A DNA stretch of 64,000 nt, from assembly GCA_013213785.1 (NCBI GenBank), contig JABSPZ010000007.1:186001-250000 (forward strand), read 5' to 3'. Shown in pieces: positions 36,413 to 45,216 of the stretch. Source of the DNA: Henriciella sp. GTDB taxonomy: Bacteria > Pseudomonadota > Alphaproteobacteria > Caulobacterales > Hyphomonadaceae. The notes below the pieces were generated by a model, which saw only the letters and a program-made list of their open reading frames with translations, did no database searches and was not told where the DNA came from. Position 1 is the first letter of the stretch. Each line of letters starts with the position of its first letter. The position numbers were made by a program, and so were the translations under genes.

Positions 36413-37978
36413 TTAGTCGTCACCGTCTGTCGTCGTAACAGTCGCACCGCCGAAGGTGTTGTTGTTACCGAATGCAGTGATGATGTTCTCTGCATCAGAG
36501 TTCATCAGTCGGTCACAATCGAGAGCCGTTGTCGCGCCGATGAAGTTGAAGAGAACGTCTGCACGTCCGAAGTTCCCGAAGACATCAGAAAGCATGCTGT
36601 TCGTGATGACGATCTCTGAACCAGAGAAGTCAAACGATGCAGTCAGTGTTTCCGAACCGTTGAATGAAGAGCCAGCAGAAGAATTCGAGAGCGTTGCAAC
36701 AACATCAGAGGTCGCTGGGCCGAAGCCTGTAACGCGCCAAATGTTTGATGTTGGGCGAGTCGCATCGCCGACCCAATCAAACGTTCCGCAAGTTTCGCCT
36801 TCGTAGTTCAAATCATCCAATGTGGCGTCTGCAACTGGCTCACTCGCGATGAGTGTAGGCTCAGCGAAGTTCAGCACGCCGTTAGTAGTTGTAACCGCTT
36901 GCTGAGCAACTTGCACTGCTGTCACCGCTACTGCGTTGATGTCGAGCGTTACGTTCTCAATGATATTGTTTGAAGAAACATCGACGTCCGCGTCGAGCGA
37001 GAGAGATGCAACACCACCAGCGCTGAAGTTATCAGTCACTGCGCCTTCTTGAAGATCTGCTGCTTCAACACCTGCAGGATCAGCGACAACAACATCAAAG
37101 TCTACTGAGTCCAACTCAGATTGACCGGTAGGGTCCCCGTCCACTACTGTGGCTGGTGAGGAAAGCTGGGTGATGAATTGCGTAACACCTGTCAGAGCGT
37201 CTGGGTTGAACGCAACCGTGACGACGCCGAAGGTACCGACAGTTGTAGAGTCGGCAGGACCAGCAGTTGTTGTGCCGTCAGCACCAGCATCCGTCGCCGA
37301 TGTTGTGACAAGAGCTTCCAGGTTTGTGAATGTTGTTGATGTCAAGAATGAGTCATTCGCACCTGCAACAACGTCTGAGGCGATAGAAGCCTCGAACGCG
37401 TTTCCACATGTCAGAGCTGGCACTGCGAGCGTCGCTGTACCTTCTTCGAATGTAATGCCACCAGACGTTTGAACGTTCACGGTAAATGTCAGGTCGCTCG
37501 GACAACCGTCATAAGCGATCGGAAGCTCGAGACCAAAATTGTTTGTTGTGTTCAAATTGTCTGTAGAGACCAGAAAGCGAACTGCGTCCTCGCCGTCTTG
37601 ACCGGTTTGAGTCTGACCAGCGATTTGGATAGAAGAACCGGTGATAGAGCCAGCGACTGACCCATCCGTTACTTCGTTACCAGTTAGATTTTGCGAGAAC
37701 TCGCCGCCAGAGACAGAAACGTCGACAAAGTAGTTTTCGCCAGCAGCGAATGTACCTGTTGAACCGATGCGCAATTCAAATACGCCGTTCTCCGAACCAA
37801 CGACAGCGAAAGTTGCTTCTTCGGCAACTGTACCCGCCGCCGTGTAGTAGACAACTGACGCGCTCGGCGTGAACACTTGGTTCCCGTCCGCATCGCCTTG
37901 CGTCAAACCTAGAGCTGCAGCGCTCCCCGCAATCAAAGCTGACGCCGCAGCTGAGACCAAAAGTTTATTCATACTCAT
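36413..37978 (-). CDS. Lysine-free acidic exported protein, probable surface protein
   Basis: 521 residues. Signal peptide MSMNKLLVSAAASALIAGSA at the N-terminus, then a mature protein with no lysine, six arginines, four cysteines and many Asp, Thr, Val, Ala, Asn and Gly: strongly acidic and beta-rich. Such composition is typical of S-layer or other abundant surface proteins, but no known domain was recognised. It has its own TTGACA promoter and strong terminator and lies beside gspE, so it may be carried by the type II system; this is inference. The ATG at 37978 is chosen because a GGAG precedes it; ATG 37972 is possible. Confidence 0.7.
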   Translation of the reverse strand: MSMNKLLVSAAASALIAGSAAALGLTQGDADGNQVFTPSASVVYYTAAGTVAEEATFAVVGSENGVFELRIGSTGTFAAGENYFVDVSVSGGEFSQNLTGNEVTDGSVAGSITGSSIQIAGQTQTGQDGEDAVRFLVSTDNLNTTNNFGLELPIAYDGCPSDLTFTVNVQTSGGITFEEGTATLAVPALTCGNAFEASIASDVVAGANDSFLTSTTFTNLEALVTTSATDAGADGTTTAGPADSTTVGTFGVVTVAFNPDALTGVTQFITQLSSPATVVDGDPTGQSELDSVDFDVVVADPAGVEAADLQEGAVTDNFSAGGVASLSLDADVDVSSNNIIENVTLDINAVAVTAVQVAQQAVTTTNGVLNFAEPTLIASEPVADATLDDLNYEGETCGTFDWVGDATRPTSNIWRVTGFGPATSDVVATLSNSSAGSSFNGSETLTASFDFSGSEIVITNSMLSDVFGNFGRADVLFNFIGATTALDCDRLMNSDAENIITAFGNNNTFGGATVTTTDGDD

Positions 37979-38060
37979 TACGTAAATTCTCCGTTCAGTT
38001 TTACGCTCTCCCCAGCACTGCGCGCTGATAAAGACCGCGGGGCAACCGCCCGCACACACT

Positions 38061-38089
38061 GCTAAAGAACACTGCGACCGCGATGTCAA
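38061..38089 (-). promoter_or_regulatory. Sigma-70-type promoter for the surface protein
   Basis: On the minus strand: TTGACA (38084-38089), 17-base spacer, TTTAGC (38061-38066). Perfect -35 box and weak -10 box, with about 80 bases of leader before the ATG. Confidence 0.55.
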
Positions 38090-38399
38090 CAGGATTGGGA
38101 TTGATAATTAAACGCTGGCAACATTTTAAGCAGTGTATGGCGAAATTATCACGCCTTAGAAACCATGTAAGTCCTTCAAAAACAACGGGTTACCCTGATT
38201 TTTTGAGAGTTTATTAACCATCAAACTTGTTGCAGTTAGACCACGTCAAAATATTTCGAAATGGTGAGCTGCAAATCATCAAATTTGAGTTGGCGTTCAT
38301 CATAAAAGGCAAAATTTTTGACGCTCCTGGCCAAATTGAAAGCTACAACATTGCAATTTATTTAGGCGATGCTCCCCATTGATTCGCCTCAATGAATGC
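38090..38399. other. Intergenic region, AT-rich
   Basis: About 310 bases between the surface protein promoter and the end of the methyltransferase gene. It contains a TTAACCAT sequence at about 38215 that resembles a CtrA half-site. No open reading frame or RNA gene is apparent. Confidence 0.5.
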
Positions 38400-39065
38400 C
38401 TATTTGGCATGCATTTTATACAGCGTCTGCCCACGCGGGTGAGACGTATGGACAAGTTCCTCAGCCGTAAGACCTGCCGTCTGCGCGAGTTTCTCTATTT
38501 GCGCCTTGTTTAAATGAAACGGGTCACGATCTGGATACGTCACAATCCCCTTACGCTGCTCGACGGCGGTGTTTGGATCGCCGGGCGCCACGAAGAAAGT
38601 GGCCAGCAGCTGAGACCGCCCGTGCATTCGCTCTGCGATGGAGCGGATGACCAATTCGGATTGCTCTATACTGAGATGCGTGAATAAAGAGAACGCAACT
38701 AAAAAGTCGAACTCTTGCTGGAAAGGCAATGACTGAGTGGCGTCATGTGCGACGAGGTTCGCACGGTCCAACTTCCTGCGAAGGTCAGGCGACAGCTCTC
38801 TCTCATAGCCTGCGTCCAACAATGAGGTGTTGAGGTCGGTGCCAAAATAATTCTGTGGCTCCAAATAGGCGACCAGCTTTGAGCCCAACCTCAATGAACC
38901 ACAACCGACGTCCAGAACCGAATTGTGCGGTTGTAGATTCATCTGCTTGAGCGTTGTGAGCTGAAGATCCCCCAGCTCTTCCCAAAGCCCGCCGATAACG
39001 ACTCGGTGACGATGTTCCGCAACCAGGCTGTCTACTCGCTCAGTATCATAATACTTACTTGTCAT
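38400..39065 (-). CDS. Class I SAM-dependent methyltransferase
   Basis: 221 residues with the Rossmann methyltransferase signature: motif I VLDVGCGSLRLGSKLV, motif II area NYFGTDLNTSLLDAGYE, then LVAHDATQSLPF and EFDFLVAFSLFTHLS. The substrate is unknown. It is divergent from the sulfotransferase-like gene at 39221, so it may modify the same surface glycan. Confidence 0.82.
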   Translation of the reverse strand: MTSKYYDTERVDSLVAEHRHRVVIGGLWEELGDLQLTTLKQMNLQPHNSVLDVGCGSLRLGSKLVAYLEPQNYFGTDLNTSLLDAGYERELSPDLRRKLDRANLVAHDATQSLPFQQEFDFLVAFSLFTHLSIEQSELVIRSIAERMHGRSQLLATFFVAPGDPNTAVEQRKGIVTYPDRDPFHLNKAQIEKLAQTAGLTAEELVHTSHPRGQTLYKMHAK

Positions 39066-39220
39066 CTTACACCTCGTCGGCGTTAGACCTCTACATCATC
39101 CAGAAATCCTGGCTAGATGTCGTCTCAGTGCTATGCGCGAAGGCACCTGCCAGGATAGACTTTTTCATTCGCCCACGGTACCCGACGCGGCGTGGACCAC
39201 TGAAGAGTAATGACTGTCTC

Positions 39221-39922
39221 ATGAGCACACCAAGTTCTAATCGCGCCATCACAGTTCTTGGAATGCACCGCAGTGGAACGAGCGCTCTCGCTGGCACCCT
39301 TCGCGCGCACGGGGTCTATTTTGGCCAAGTTCTGGATCAGGGCATACGGCACAACCCAAAAGGTCTGCAGGAAGCCCCCTCCATTTTGTATATGCAGGAA
39401 GACTTACTTAATAAGAGTGGCGGCGCCTGGCATAGCCCACCAAAGACGATTGAATGGCAACCCATGCACAAGGCCGTAAGAGACCTGTTCATTGAGTCGC
39501 GTGCACCACAATCAATTTGGGCGTTTAAAGACCCACGCAGTCTACTGACGCTTGACGGTTGGTTCGACGTTCTACCCGAATTGGAATGCGCCGGGATCTT
39601 CAGGCACCCCGCAGAAGTCATTATGTCTATTCACAAACGTAATGAGTTTTCTCTGGAAAAATGCGAAGCGATTTGGTGCGCCTACAATGAAAGACTACTC
39701 GACTATCATCGCCAGCACAGATTCCCGATCATGGAATTCTTGGGGGACGAGGCAATGATGGGATCTAGCTTTCGCAAAATGATGGAAGCCTTGGGGCTCA
39801 GCGCGCACGCACCAGAGCAAGCCTTCTTCGAGGCCAGCATGCGACATCAAGATCGGCCCAGTATCGAGTTATCGCCGCACACGACGGATGTTTATGCGGC
39901 GCTACAATCGCTCGCGCTCTAA
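39221..39922 (+). CDS. Sulfotransferase-like P-loop protein (second copy)
   Basis: 233 residues from the ATG at 39221. TVLGMHRSGTSALAGTLRAH is the phosphosulfate-binding loop; WAFKDPRSLLTLDGW and IFRHPAEVIMSIHKRN match the 3'-phosphate-binding part. It is a paralogue of the gene at 25411, and the two bracket the type II secretion locus. Four bases separate it from the exostosin-like gene, suggesting co-transcription. Confidence 0.8.
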   Translation: MSTPSSNRAITVLGMHRSGTSALAGTLRAHGVYFGQVLDQGIRHNPKGLQEAPSILYMQEDLLNKSGGAWHSPPKTIEWQPMHKAVRDLFIESRAPQSIWAFKDPRSLLTLDGWFDVLPELECAGIFRHPAEVIMSIHKRNEFSLEKCEAIWCAYNERLLDYHRQHRFPIMEFLGDEAMMGSSFRKMMEALGLSAHAPEQAFFEASMRHQDRPSIELSPHTTDVYAALQSLAL

Positions 39923-39925
39923 ATC

Positions 39926-40873
39926 ATGATTGAGGTCCATTCCACGCGCCTTTTCCCAAAGGACCGAGGAGCAACTCAGTATCGCCTCACTGGGATAGCA
40001 AAGCGTTGTGATTGGGTCGTGCTGACTGATAAAGCAGACCCGACTGCGCATGTGATCAAACGCTCCGGAAGGAACACTCCAAACACCATTTTCTTGTCCC
40101 TGCGCGGACAGCGAGCTGCCCTTCGCTTTTTCGTGGAAACGGTGTTGCCACAAATTACGACCCCGTTCACTTTAGTGAGTGGGTCAGAAGACGCGACGAT
40201 TCCCAATCAAATCGATAATCGAATGGAAGTCTTTGACGTCCAAGCCCAAGAAGACGTGACAACGATCCTAAGTCACCCGCAATTGAAAGCTTGGGTGGCA
40301 GAAAATCTCGACGATGCGAGCCACGCAAAACTGCACCCTTTGCCACTGGGAATGGTGTTCAATGATGAGCCGCATGTCCGCGATCTCATTCCAACCCCCA
40401 CCCCTGCGCCGCTTTTGGAACGTCCATTAAAGGCTTTGTGCGGGCATCGCATCAGGCCTGGCGACCAATGGGATGCACGACGCAAAGTGTCAGCACTCGG
40501 CGAGCAAGCGTGGAAAGACTGGTGCACTCAGCTCGATACGGACTTATCAGAACTCGCGTTTATTCGGCTGGTATCGGAGCATTCTTTTGTGATCTGCGTG
40601 GAAGGCGGCGGGGTCGACCCCTCTCCGAAAGCATGGTTGGCGCTGCTATATGGCGCCATTCCAATCATAAAGAGAAGCGCTCTCGATGGTGCTTATAAAC
40701 ACCTGCCGGTCGCCTTCGTAGATGATTGGACAACCGATGCAATATGTACGAAGCGTCTTGCTCGTTGGCGCCAGGACCTCTCGCCATTCTTCGATCAACC
40801 AGCCCTCAGGCGCTCAGTACTGAAACGCCTAAGTCTAGATTATTGGTGGGACTATGTTCTCACGCGAGCCTAG
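39926..40873 (+). CDS. Exostosin-like glycosyltransferase
   Basis: 315 residues, soluble. The C-terminal part has HSFVICVEGGGVDPSPKAWL, ALLYGAIPIIKRS and VAFVDDW, the donor-binding pattern of exostosin-type (GT47-like) enzymes. The N-terminal half is less conserved. With the preceding sulfotransferase-like gene it forms a pair that could build and sulfate a glycan. The stop overlaps the 3' end of the convergent MAPEG gene by 4 bases. Confidence 0.65.
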   Translation: MIEVHSTRLFPKDRGATQYRLTGIAKRCDWVVLTDKADPTAHVIKRSGRNTPNTIFLSLRGQRAALRFFVETVLPQITTPFTLVSGSEDATIPNQIDNRMEVFDVQAQEDVTTILSHPQLKAWVAENLDDASHAKLHPLPLGMVFNDEPHVRDLIPTPTPAPLLERPLKALCGHRIRPGDQWDARRKVSALGEQAWKDWCTQLDTDLSELAFIRLVSEHSFVICVEGGGVDPSPKAWLALLYGAIPIIKRSALDGAYKHLPVAFVDDWTTDAICTKRLARWRQDLSPFFDQPALRRSVLKRLSLDYWWDYVLTRA

Positions 40874-41310
40874 CTGAGCAAAATCGAAACGATGAGCGTA
40901 ACCCCCAATGCCAGAGATGAGAGCGCTGTGAGCAGGGCACCTGACACCCGCATCAACACAAACTTCTTACCCGCGCCTCTGCCATCCACCAGGTGCGAAC
41001 CTGAATTGCTGGTAAAGGCCAAAGCATGCAGAGAGCGCGCCAGGAAAAATACTATTCCGAGAGTCAGCGCGATCCAAGTCTGACCAAAGAGCATCTCATA
41101 GAGTGCGAACACGATAATGAATATCGCGGCATTCTCCGCGAGATTGCCATGCCGGCGAACCAAGCGCTCAAGCTTCATGTCGTCTGCAACCCCAACACCC
41201 TTCCCGGAATTCGAGCGATAGGTACCAACGGTGAGCATCAAGATGATTTGCAAACATAAAAGTGCACCGCCGAGTAGAGCGGCATAGATTGGTGGAGACA
41301 CGATTTCCAT
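40870..41310 (-). CDS. MAPEG-family membrane protein
   Basis: 146 residues with four membrane helices. The MAPEG pattern is visible: LERLVRRHGNLAENAAIFII (the ERxxxAxxNxxE-type region) and FFLARSLHALAF. The family includes glutathione transferases and related membrane enzymes. ATG at 41310 with GGAAGGA upstream; the frame continues further but without a start of comparable quality. It follows the MDR reductase gene. Confidence 0.85.
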   Translation of the reverse strand: MEIVSPPIYAALLGGALLCLQIILMLTVGTYRSNSGKGVGVADDMKLERLVRRHGNLAENAAIFIIVFALYEMLFGQTWIALTLGIVFFLARSLHALAFTSNSGSHLVDGRGAGKKFVLMRVSGALLTALSSLALGVTLIVSILLS

Positions 41311-41375
41311 ATGAATGATCCTTCCGACTTTGATCGAAATAGAAGGGGCGCCGCAGCGCCCCGCCTTTATTGTTT

Positions 41376-42359
41376 CTAGTGATGCGTTGGAGTGAGCAAG
41401 ACTTTGCCATCTCGCCCGCCCTCCGAAGCACGGGTCACGGCGTCGGCAATTTCTTCCAGCGGAAAGCGTGAATCGATCTTGGTTTTGATCTTTCCGCTCG
41501 CGATGAGGGGGATTAGCGCTCCAAGCGCACCTTGCTTCTGCTCTGCGCTGGCGGTTTGATACCATTGCTGCAACCAAAAGCCGCGAGGGCGGATATCCTT
41601 CGTGATCATGGCGCTCAAGTTTAGCTCCGGCTGCTTTCCGGACAATGTGCCATAAGTAATGATGCTCCCACCATATCCGAGCGTCTCAACCATGCGCTCA
41701 TGGCTCTCACCCGCCACACAATCGAAGGCGAGGCGGATGTCAGCGCCTCCGGTCGCCTCGGCCACACGCTGTGGTAGGTCCGGACCGTCTAGCAAGACAA
41801 CAGTGCCACCAAGGTCTTTCAGGCGCAGCAATTGGTCATCACGGCGGACAATGTTGACCGTCTTAATGCCTCTGAGCGCGGCGAGTTGGATGACCATCTC
41901 ACCCACAGCGGAATTCGCGGCGTTTTGGATGATCCAATCGCCCTCTTTCAAATCGGCGAAATCACTCAGCATTAGGTGCGCAGTCAGCGGGTTCACCGCG
42001 AGCATTGAGAGCTGCTCGACATCGCCTGGAGGTGCTGGAATGAAGCCTGCAGCGGGCGCAACAATTTCGCTACGCCAGGTCCCACCAACCCCTGCCAGCA
42101 GGACGTTTTGGCCAACCTGTAAGTGGCTGATGCCTTCGCCAAGTTCTACAACTTGACCAACCCCTTCACCACCTGGAACAGATGGCAGCGGCGGCGCAGC
42201 GGCGTATTGGCCGGCAATCTGGAGCAGGTTGGCGGGGTGGATTGGGGTCGCCAATACCCGCACTTTAACCTCACCCGCAGCCGGGCTTTGATCAGGGGTT
42301 TCTTTCAAGGTCAGCACATCGGCTGGGTTGCCCAATTGATTGAATTCGATGACTTGCAT
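41376..42359 (-). CDS. MDR-family enoyl reductase / quinone oxidoreductase
   Basis: 327 residues, NADPH-dependent medium-chain reductase without the zinc ligands of alcohol dehydrogenases. PSVPGGEGVGQVVELGEG and WIIQNAANSAVGEMVIQLAA (the NADP-binding region) are characteristic of mitochondrial-type 2-enoyl thioester reductases (MECR-like). GGAG before the ATG at 42359. It is divergent from a LysR regulator, which may control it and the MAPEG gene. Confidence 0.85.
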   Translation of the reverse strand: MQVIEFNQLGNPADVLTLKETPDQSPAAGEVKVRVLATPIHPANLLQIAGQYAAAPPLPSVPGGEGVGQVVELGEGISHLQVGQNVLLAGVGGTWRSEIVAPAAGFIPAPPGDVEQLSMLAVNPLTAHLMLSDFADLKEGDWIIQNAANSAVGEMVIQLAALRGIKTVNIVRRDDQLLRLKDLGGTVVLLDGPDLPQRVAEATGGADIRLAFDCVAGESHERMVETLGYGGSIITYGTLSGKQPELNLSAMITKDIRPRGFWLQQWYQTASAEQKQGALGALIPLIASGKIKTKIDSRFPLEEIADAVTRASEGGRDGKVLLTPTHH

Positions 42360-42509
42360 GATCTTTCTCCGTTCGACGTTTGATGTCTGAACAGCAAAAT
42401 ATGAATGAGGTTTCGCGAGAAAAATCGGGTATTCCGTGCAATTGTATTGTCGCTTCGGCAATAATCAGGCAGACTCATCAAAGTGGGACGGCAAAATGAG
42501 ACGCTGAGA

Positions 42510-43412
42510 ATGGATCGCCTTCGTGCTATAGAGTATTTTATCAAAGTGGCCGAACTGGGCAGCTTCACCTCTGCTGCAAAAGCGATTGGCGTGCCCGCCT
42601 CCTCGATTTCCAGGCGTATACAGGACTTGGAAGCAGAGCTCGGCACCACCTTGCTTAACCGCACCACACGCAGCGTAAATCTGACGGAACTTGGCGCAGT
42701 CTATCTGGAGCAAGTCAGACCCGCATTAAAGGCGCTCGATTATGCCGGGGAGCTCATCAATGATCGCCCCAGCGCCCCAAGCGGGTTTTTACGGATTACC
42801 GCTATGCCAGGCTATGGCGGTCTTCATCTTATGCCGGCGATCCATAAGCTGCGCGCTCAATACCCTGACCTGATAATTGATGTCGAACTATCGGATCAGG
42901 TCTACAATCTTGCTAATCATGAAGTTGACATCGCCGTGCGTGGTACATCAGACCTCCCCGATCGCGCGATTGCTAGGAAACTCGCGAGCAGCGACATGAT
43001 GCTGGTCGCGTCACCGGCCTATTTGAAGAGCTATGGCGCCCCGAAAACCTTGGCGGATCTGAAGTCGCACCGCACACTTCTCTATCGAGGGCCGCAACGG
43101 ATCATCCATTGGCAGGCCAAGACGGCAGATGGCTGGGTCGAGCTACAAACCCATCCAGCCTTTATCTGCAATATCGGGCGCGCCTTAGTCGATGAGGCAC
43201 GGGCGGGCACCGGACTTGGTCTTTTCTTCGATTGGGGGATCCAAGAAGAACTCGCACGCGGAGAGCTCGTCCCAATCACTCTCGTAGATGCCGATTTCGC
43301 CATCACGCGCGATCCGGACGCAGGGATTTATCTACTCTATAATCAACCAAAATACCGGCTGAATAAGATCAAGACGACCGTCGATTTTCTGGTTCGAGAA
43401 CTGACACGGTAG
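42510..43412 (+). CDS. LysR-family transcription regulator
   Basis: 300 residues. N-terminal winged helix-turn-helix: AIEYFIKVAELGSFTSAAKA, IGVPASSISRRIQDLEAELG, TTLLNRTTRSVNLTELG. C-terminal periplasmic-binding-like effector domain with FLRITAMPGYGGLHLMPAIH. It belongs to the CrgA/AaeR-like branch that often controls adjacent reductases. Divergent from the MDR reductase gene, with about 150 bases between. Confidence 0.93.
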   Translation: MDRLRAIEYFIKVAELGSFTSAAKAIGVPASSISRRIQDLEAELGTTLLNRTTRSVNLTELGAVYLEQVRPALKALDYAGELINDRPSAPSGFLRITAMPGYGGLHLMPAIHKLRAQYPDLIIDVELSDQVYNLANHEVDIAVRGTSDLPDRAIARKLASSDMMLVASPAYLKSYGAPKTLADLKSHRTLLYRGPQRIIHWQAKTADGWVELQTHPAFICNIGRALVDEARAGTGLGLFFDWGIQEELARGELVPITLVDADFAITRDPDAGIYLLYNQPKYRLNKIKTTVDFLVRELTR

Positions 43413-43458
43413 AGTGTGTCCGATACTTCCCTTAGCCATGGGTCACAAAGCGCGTCAC

Positions 43459-43495
43459 AAAAAAAGCCCCCGAAAATCCGAAGATTTCCAAGGGC
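43459..43495 (-). terminator. Strong intrinsic terminator with UUCG loop
   Basis: On the minus strand a 13-pair stem (43483-43495 with 43466-43478) closes a TTCG tetraloop and is followed by seven T. It immediately follows the tRNA 3'-end-like sequence at 43500-43511. Confidence 0.85.
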
Positions 43496-43499
43496 CTAT

Positions 43500-43511
43500 T
43501 GGGTGCGGGAG
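43500..43511 (-). repeat. Relic of tRNA-fMet 3' end (possible att site)
   Basis: TGGGTGCGGGAG, identical over 12 bases to 46709-46720, which is the acceptor-arm 3' strand with CCA of the intact tRNA-fMet. Both copies are followed (minus strand) within a few bases by a terminator hairpin of related design. It may be one end of an inserted segment of about 3.2 kb. Confidence 0.5.
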
Positions 43512-43649
43512 GGCGCACCAACCAAAACAGTAAGCTGATTATTCCTTTTAATACAACAGGTTGAGCAAAACGCACTCCTACAAGGATAATGACGTAAGTC
43601 CCTTCGGCACTCGCTTCGTTGCAATGCAGCAGTTAAATGCTAACACCAA

Positions 43650-44375
43650 TCAATGCCGTGTCAGCGATGCACGCTCATGATCGACTGGAAAGCTAAACGC
43701 CGCATCCCAAAGCCCTGTCGTCACATAATGCCGATCCGCAAGATGCTGGCGTTCTTCGATCTTGACCTCTGCGAGGAGCCCAAGCCAGCACAGCGGATTA
43801 AGAACCTGGCTCCAGATCAATCCTGGAACCCTGTCGTATGGTTCAGCAGCGTCCGGTGGCCCATAGAGTATTTGCCGCAAGGTGCCACAGGTCAGACCCT
43901 GAGCGGCTTCCTCATTCAACACGCCAAGGAAAACACTCCAGTTCCCGAGCAGCGCCTCCGGAACCCTGGACGAAGCCGCGTGATCAACTTCGAACAACCA
44001 GAATGGCGCAATCAAATTAAAGAGATCGCCGGGCTTATCGGCGATCGCTCTCCCAGCCTTTGTTAGCCGACAGGTCAGCTTGTCATGTCGGATCAGCCTA
44101 CGTTTCAGCAGTATGAAATGCAGCGCCTCCAGCGGCGGGAAATCGTATTCATTCAGCACCTTGTTGACGAGGAACAGCCTATCCTCGTCCCAGCCCGGCC
44201 AGGCGAACTCGGCTGCGGCCCAGTGCACAAACTTGCGTTGGAATGCCTTGCTCTTCGTCAGACCGATGGCGTCATGTTCGCCGAGATAGGCGAATAGCTT
44301 CTGAGCAGCCTCGATCATCGGTGCGCCCGCAAGTGAGGGCTCGTCATTCTTCACGGGCTGGAGCTGGAACGTCAT
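43650..44375 (-). CDS. Conserved hypothetical protein
   Basis: 241 residues from the ATG at 44375; an upstream start at 44477 is possible. Function not recognised. The sequence contains GLTKSKAFQRKFVHWAAAEF, LVNKVLNEYDFPPLEALHFI and LTCRLTKAGRAIADKPGDLF, resembling helical domains of the plasmid pRiA4b ORF-3-like type found on alphaproteobacterial mobile elements. No signal or membrane segment. It lies inside the candidate island next to hipBA. Confidence 0.6.
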   Translation of the reverse strand: MTFQLQPVKNDEPSLAGAPMIEAAQKLFAYLGEHDAIGLTKSKAFQRKFVHWAAAEFAWPGWDEDRLFLVNKVLNEYDFPPLEALHFILLKRRLIRHDKLTCRLTKAGRAIADKPGDLFNLIAPFWLFEVDHAASSRVPEALLGNWSVFLGVLNEEAAQGLTCGTLRQILYGPPDAAEPYDRVPGLIWSQVLNPLCWLGLLAEVKIEERQHLADRHYVTTGLWDAAFSFPVDHERASLTRH

Positions 44376-44599
44376 TGCAAATTCATCGTCAGGCTTGTTC
44401 GCTAAACAGGGTAGCGACGAAAGCACGGGATGCCTATACTCGGTCTTGAAAGTTCGAGCCCCGAATGTAGCGCCCAACCCGATGAGACAAGGGTATGAGG
44501 TTATTTGTTATTGATAATTCAGCGGGTTATAGGGTTAAGTGTGGCGCAATGGTGTGGAACCGCACCAAGGCCACCTGAACAAGATAAACCTTCGATATC

Positions 44600-44854
44600 A
44601 TGTCCATCCATCGCGCCTCAGACTATACAGATGAAGATATTGAACGCGCGATGGCGACCGTGGCATATGTGATTTAGCGTTATGGTGAGGCTTACCGGCC
44701 GATCCTCGACCGTTTGGAATATGAGCTTGAAATCCGCCGTGCAAAAGCTGCGCGCCTGTCCCGCCGCCTCGCCCGGTTTGACAAACGCCAGCCGGCATCA
44801 CATCCAAAGTCCGAAGTCTCCGCTGTCAGGATTGGACGGCTAACCCGACAATAG
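44600..44854 (+). pseudogene. Small gene with in-frame TAG, probable island relic
   Basis: From ATG 44600 the frame reads MSIHRASDYTDEDIERAMAT then AYVI, a TAG at 44675-44677, and continues without further stops as RYGEAYRPILDRLEYELEIR to a TAG at 44852. Sequence on both sides of the TAG reads like one protein (helical, charged), similar to small unknown proteins that often accompany integrases in alphaproteobacterial islands. The single nonsense codon suggests recent decay; a start at an internal codon cannot be excluded. Confidence 0.55.
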
Positions 44855-44875
44855 CCTCAAGGTCACTCCTGTTTG

Positions 44876-44897
44876 AATAATCCCGATCGGGATTATT
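44876..44897. promoter_or_regulatory. Operator 1 of hipBA (palindrome)
   Basis: Perfect 22-base palindrome with core TCCCGATCGGGA. It lies 104 bases before the hipB start. Its centre is exactly 50 bases from that of operator 2, placing both on the same DNA face. Confidence 0.75.
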
Positions 44898-44927
44898 TCG
44901 GCGTTGTGGCACTCCAAATACCAATAT

Positions 44928-44945
44928 TATTCCCGATCGGGAATA
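44928..44945. promoter_or_regulatory. Operator 2 of hipBA (palindrome)
   Basis: Perfect 18-base palindrome with core TTCCCGATCGGGAA, sharing TCCCGATCGGGA with operator 1. It lies 55 bases before hipB, where autorepression by the HipB-HipA complex is expected. Confidence 0.75.
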
Positions 44946-45000
44946 TTTAACTTGATTTTAGGCTTTGATCCCCATATCTTCCCGCTCAGGAAGAAATGAT

Positions 45001-45216
45001 ATGACAGTAACTGATATAGGTAGCCTCATACGGCAAACGCGAAACACGCAGGGTCTGCGCCAGGACGAATTGGCAGCAGCGGCCAATGTTGGTGTGCGAT
45101 TTCTTATCGAACTTGAGGCCGGAAAAGAAACGGCGCAAGTCGGTAAAGTGCTTGCTGTCCTGAGCGCGCTGGGGATCGTTATGACACTGACACCACCGGC
45201 GGGCACGACATCATGA
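45001..45216 (+). CDS. hipB: HipB-like antitoxin, XRE family
   Basis: 71 residues from ATG 45001 (AGGA upstream). Helix-turn-helix: DIGSLIRQTRNTQGLRQDEL, AAAANVGVRFLIELEAGKET. Typical short HipB that binds the operators upstream and holds HipA inactive. The C-terminus ends right after the last helix. It overlaps hipA by 4 bases (ATGA), as expected for a toxin-antitoxin pair. Confidence 0.9.
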   Translation: MTVTDIGSLIRQTRNTQGLRQDELAAAANVGVRFLIELEAGKETAQVGKVLAVLSALGIVMTLTPPAGTTS

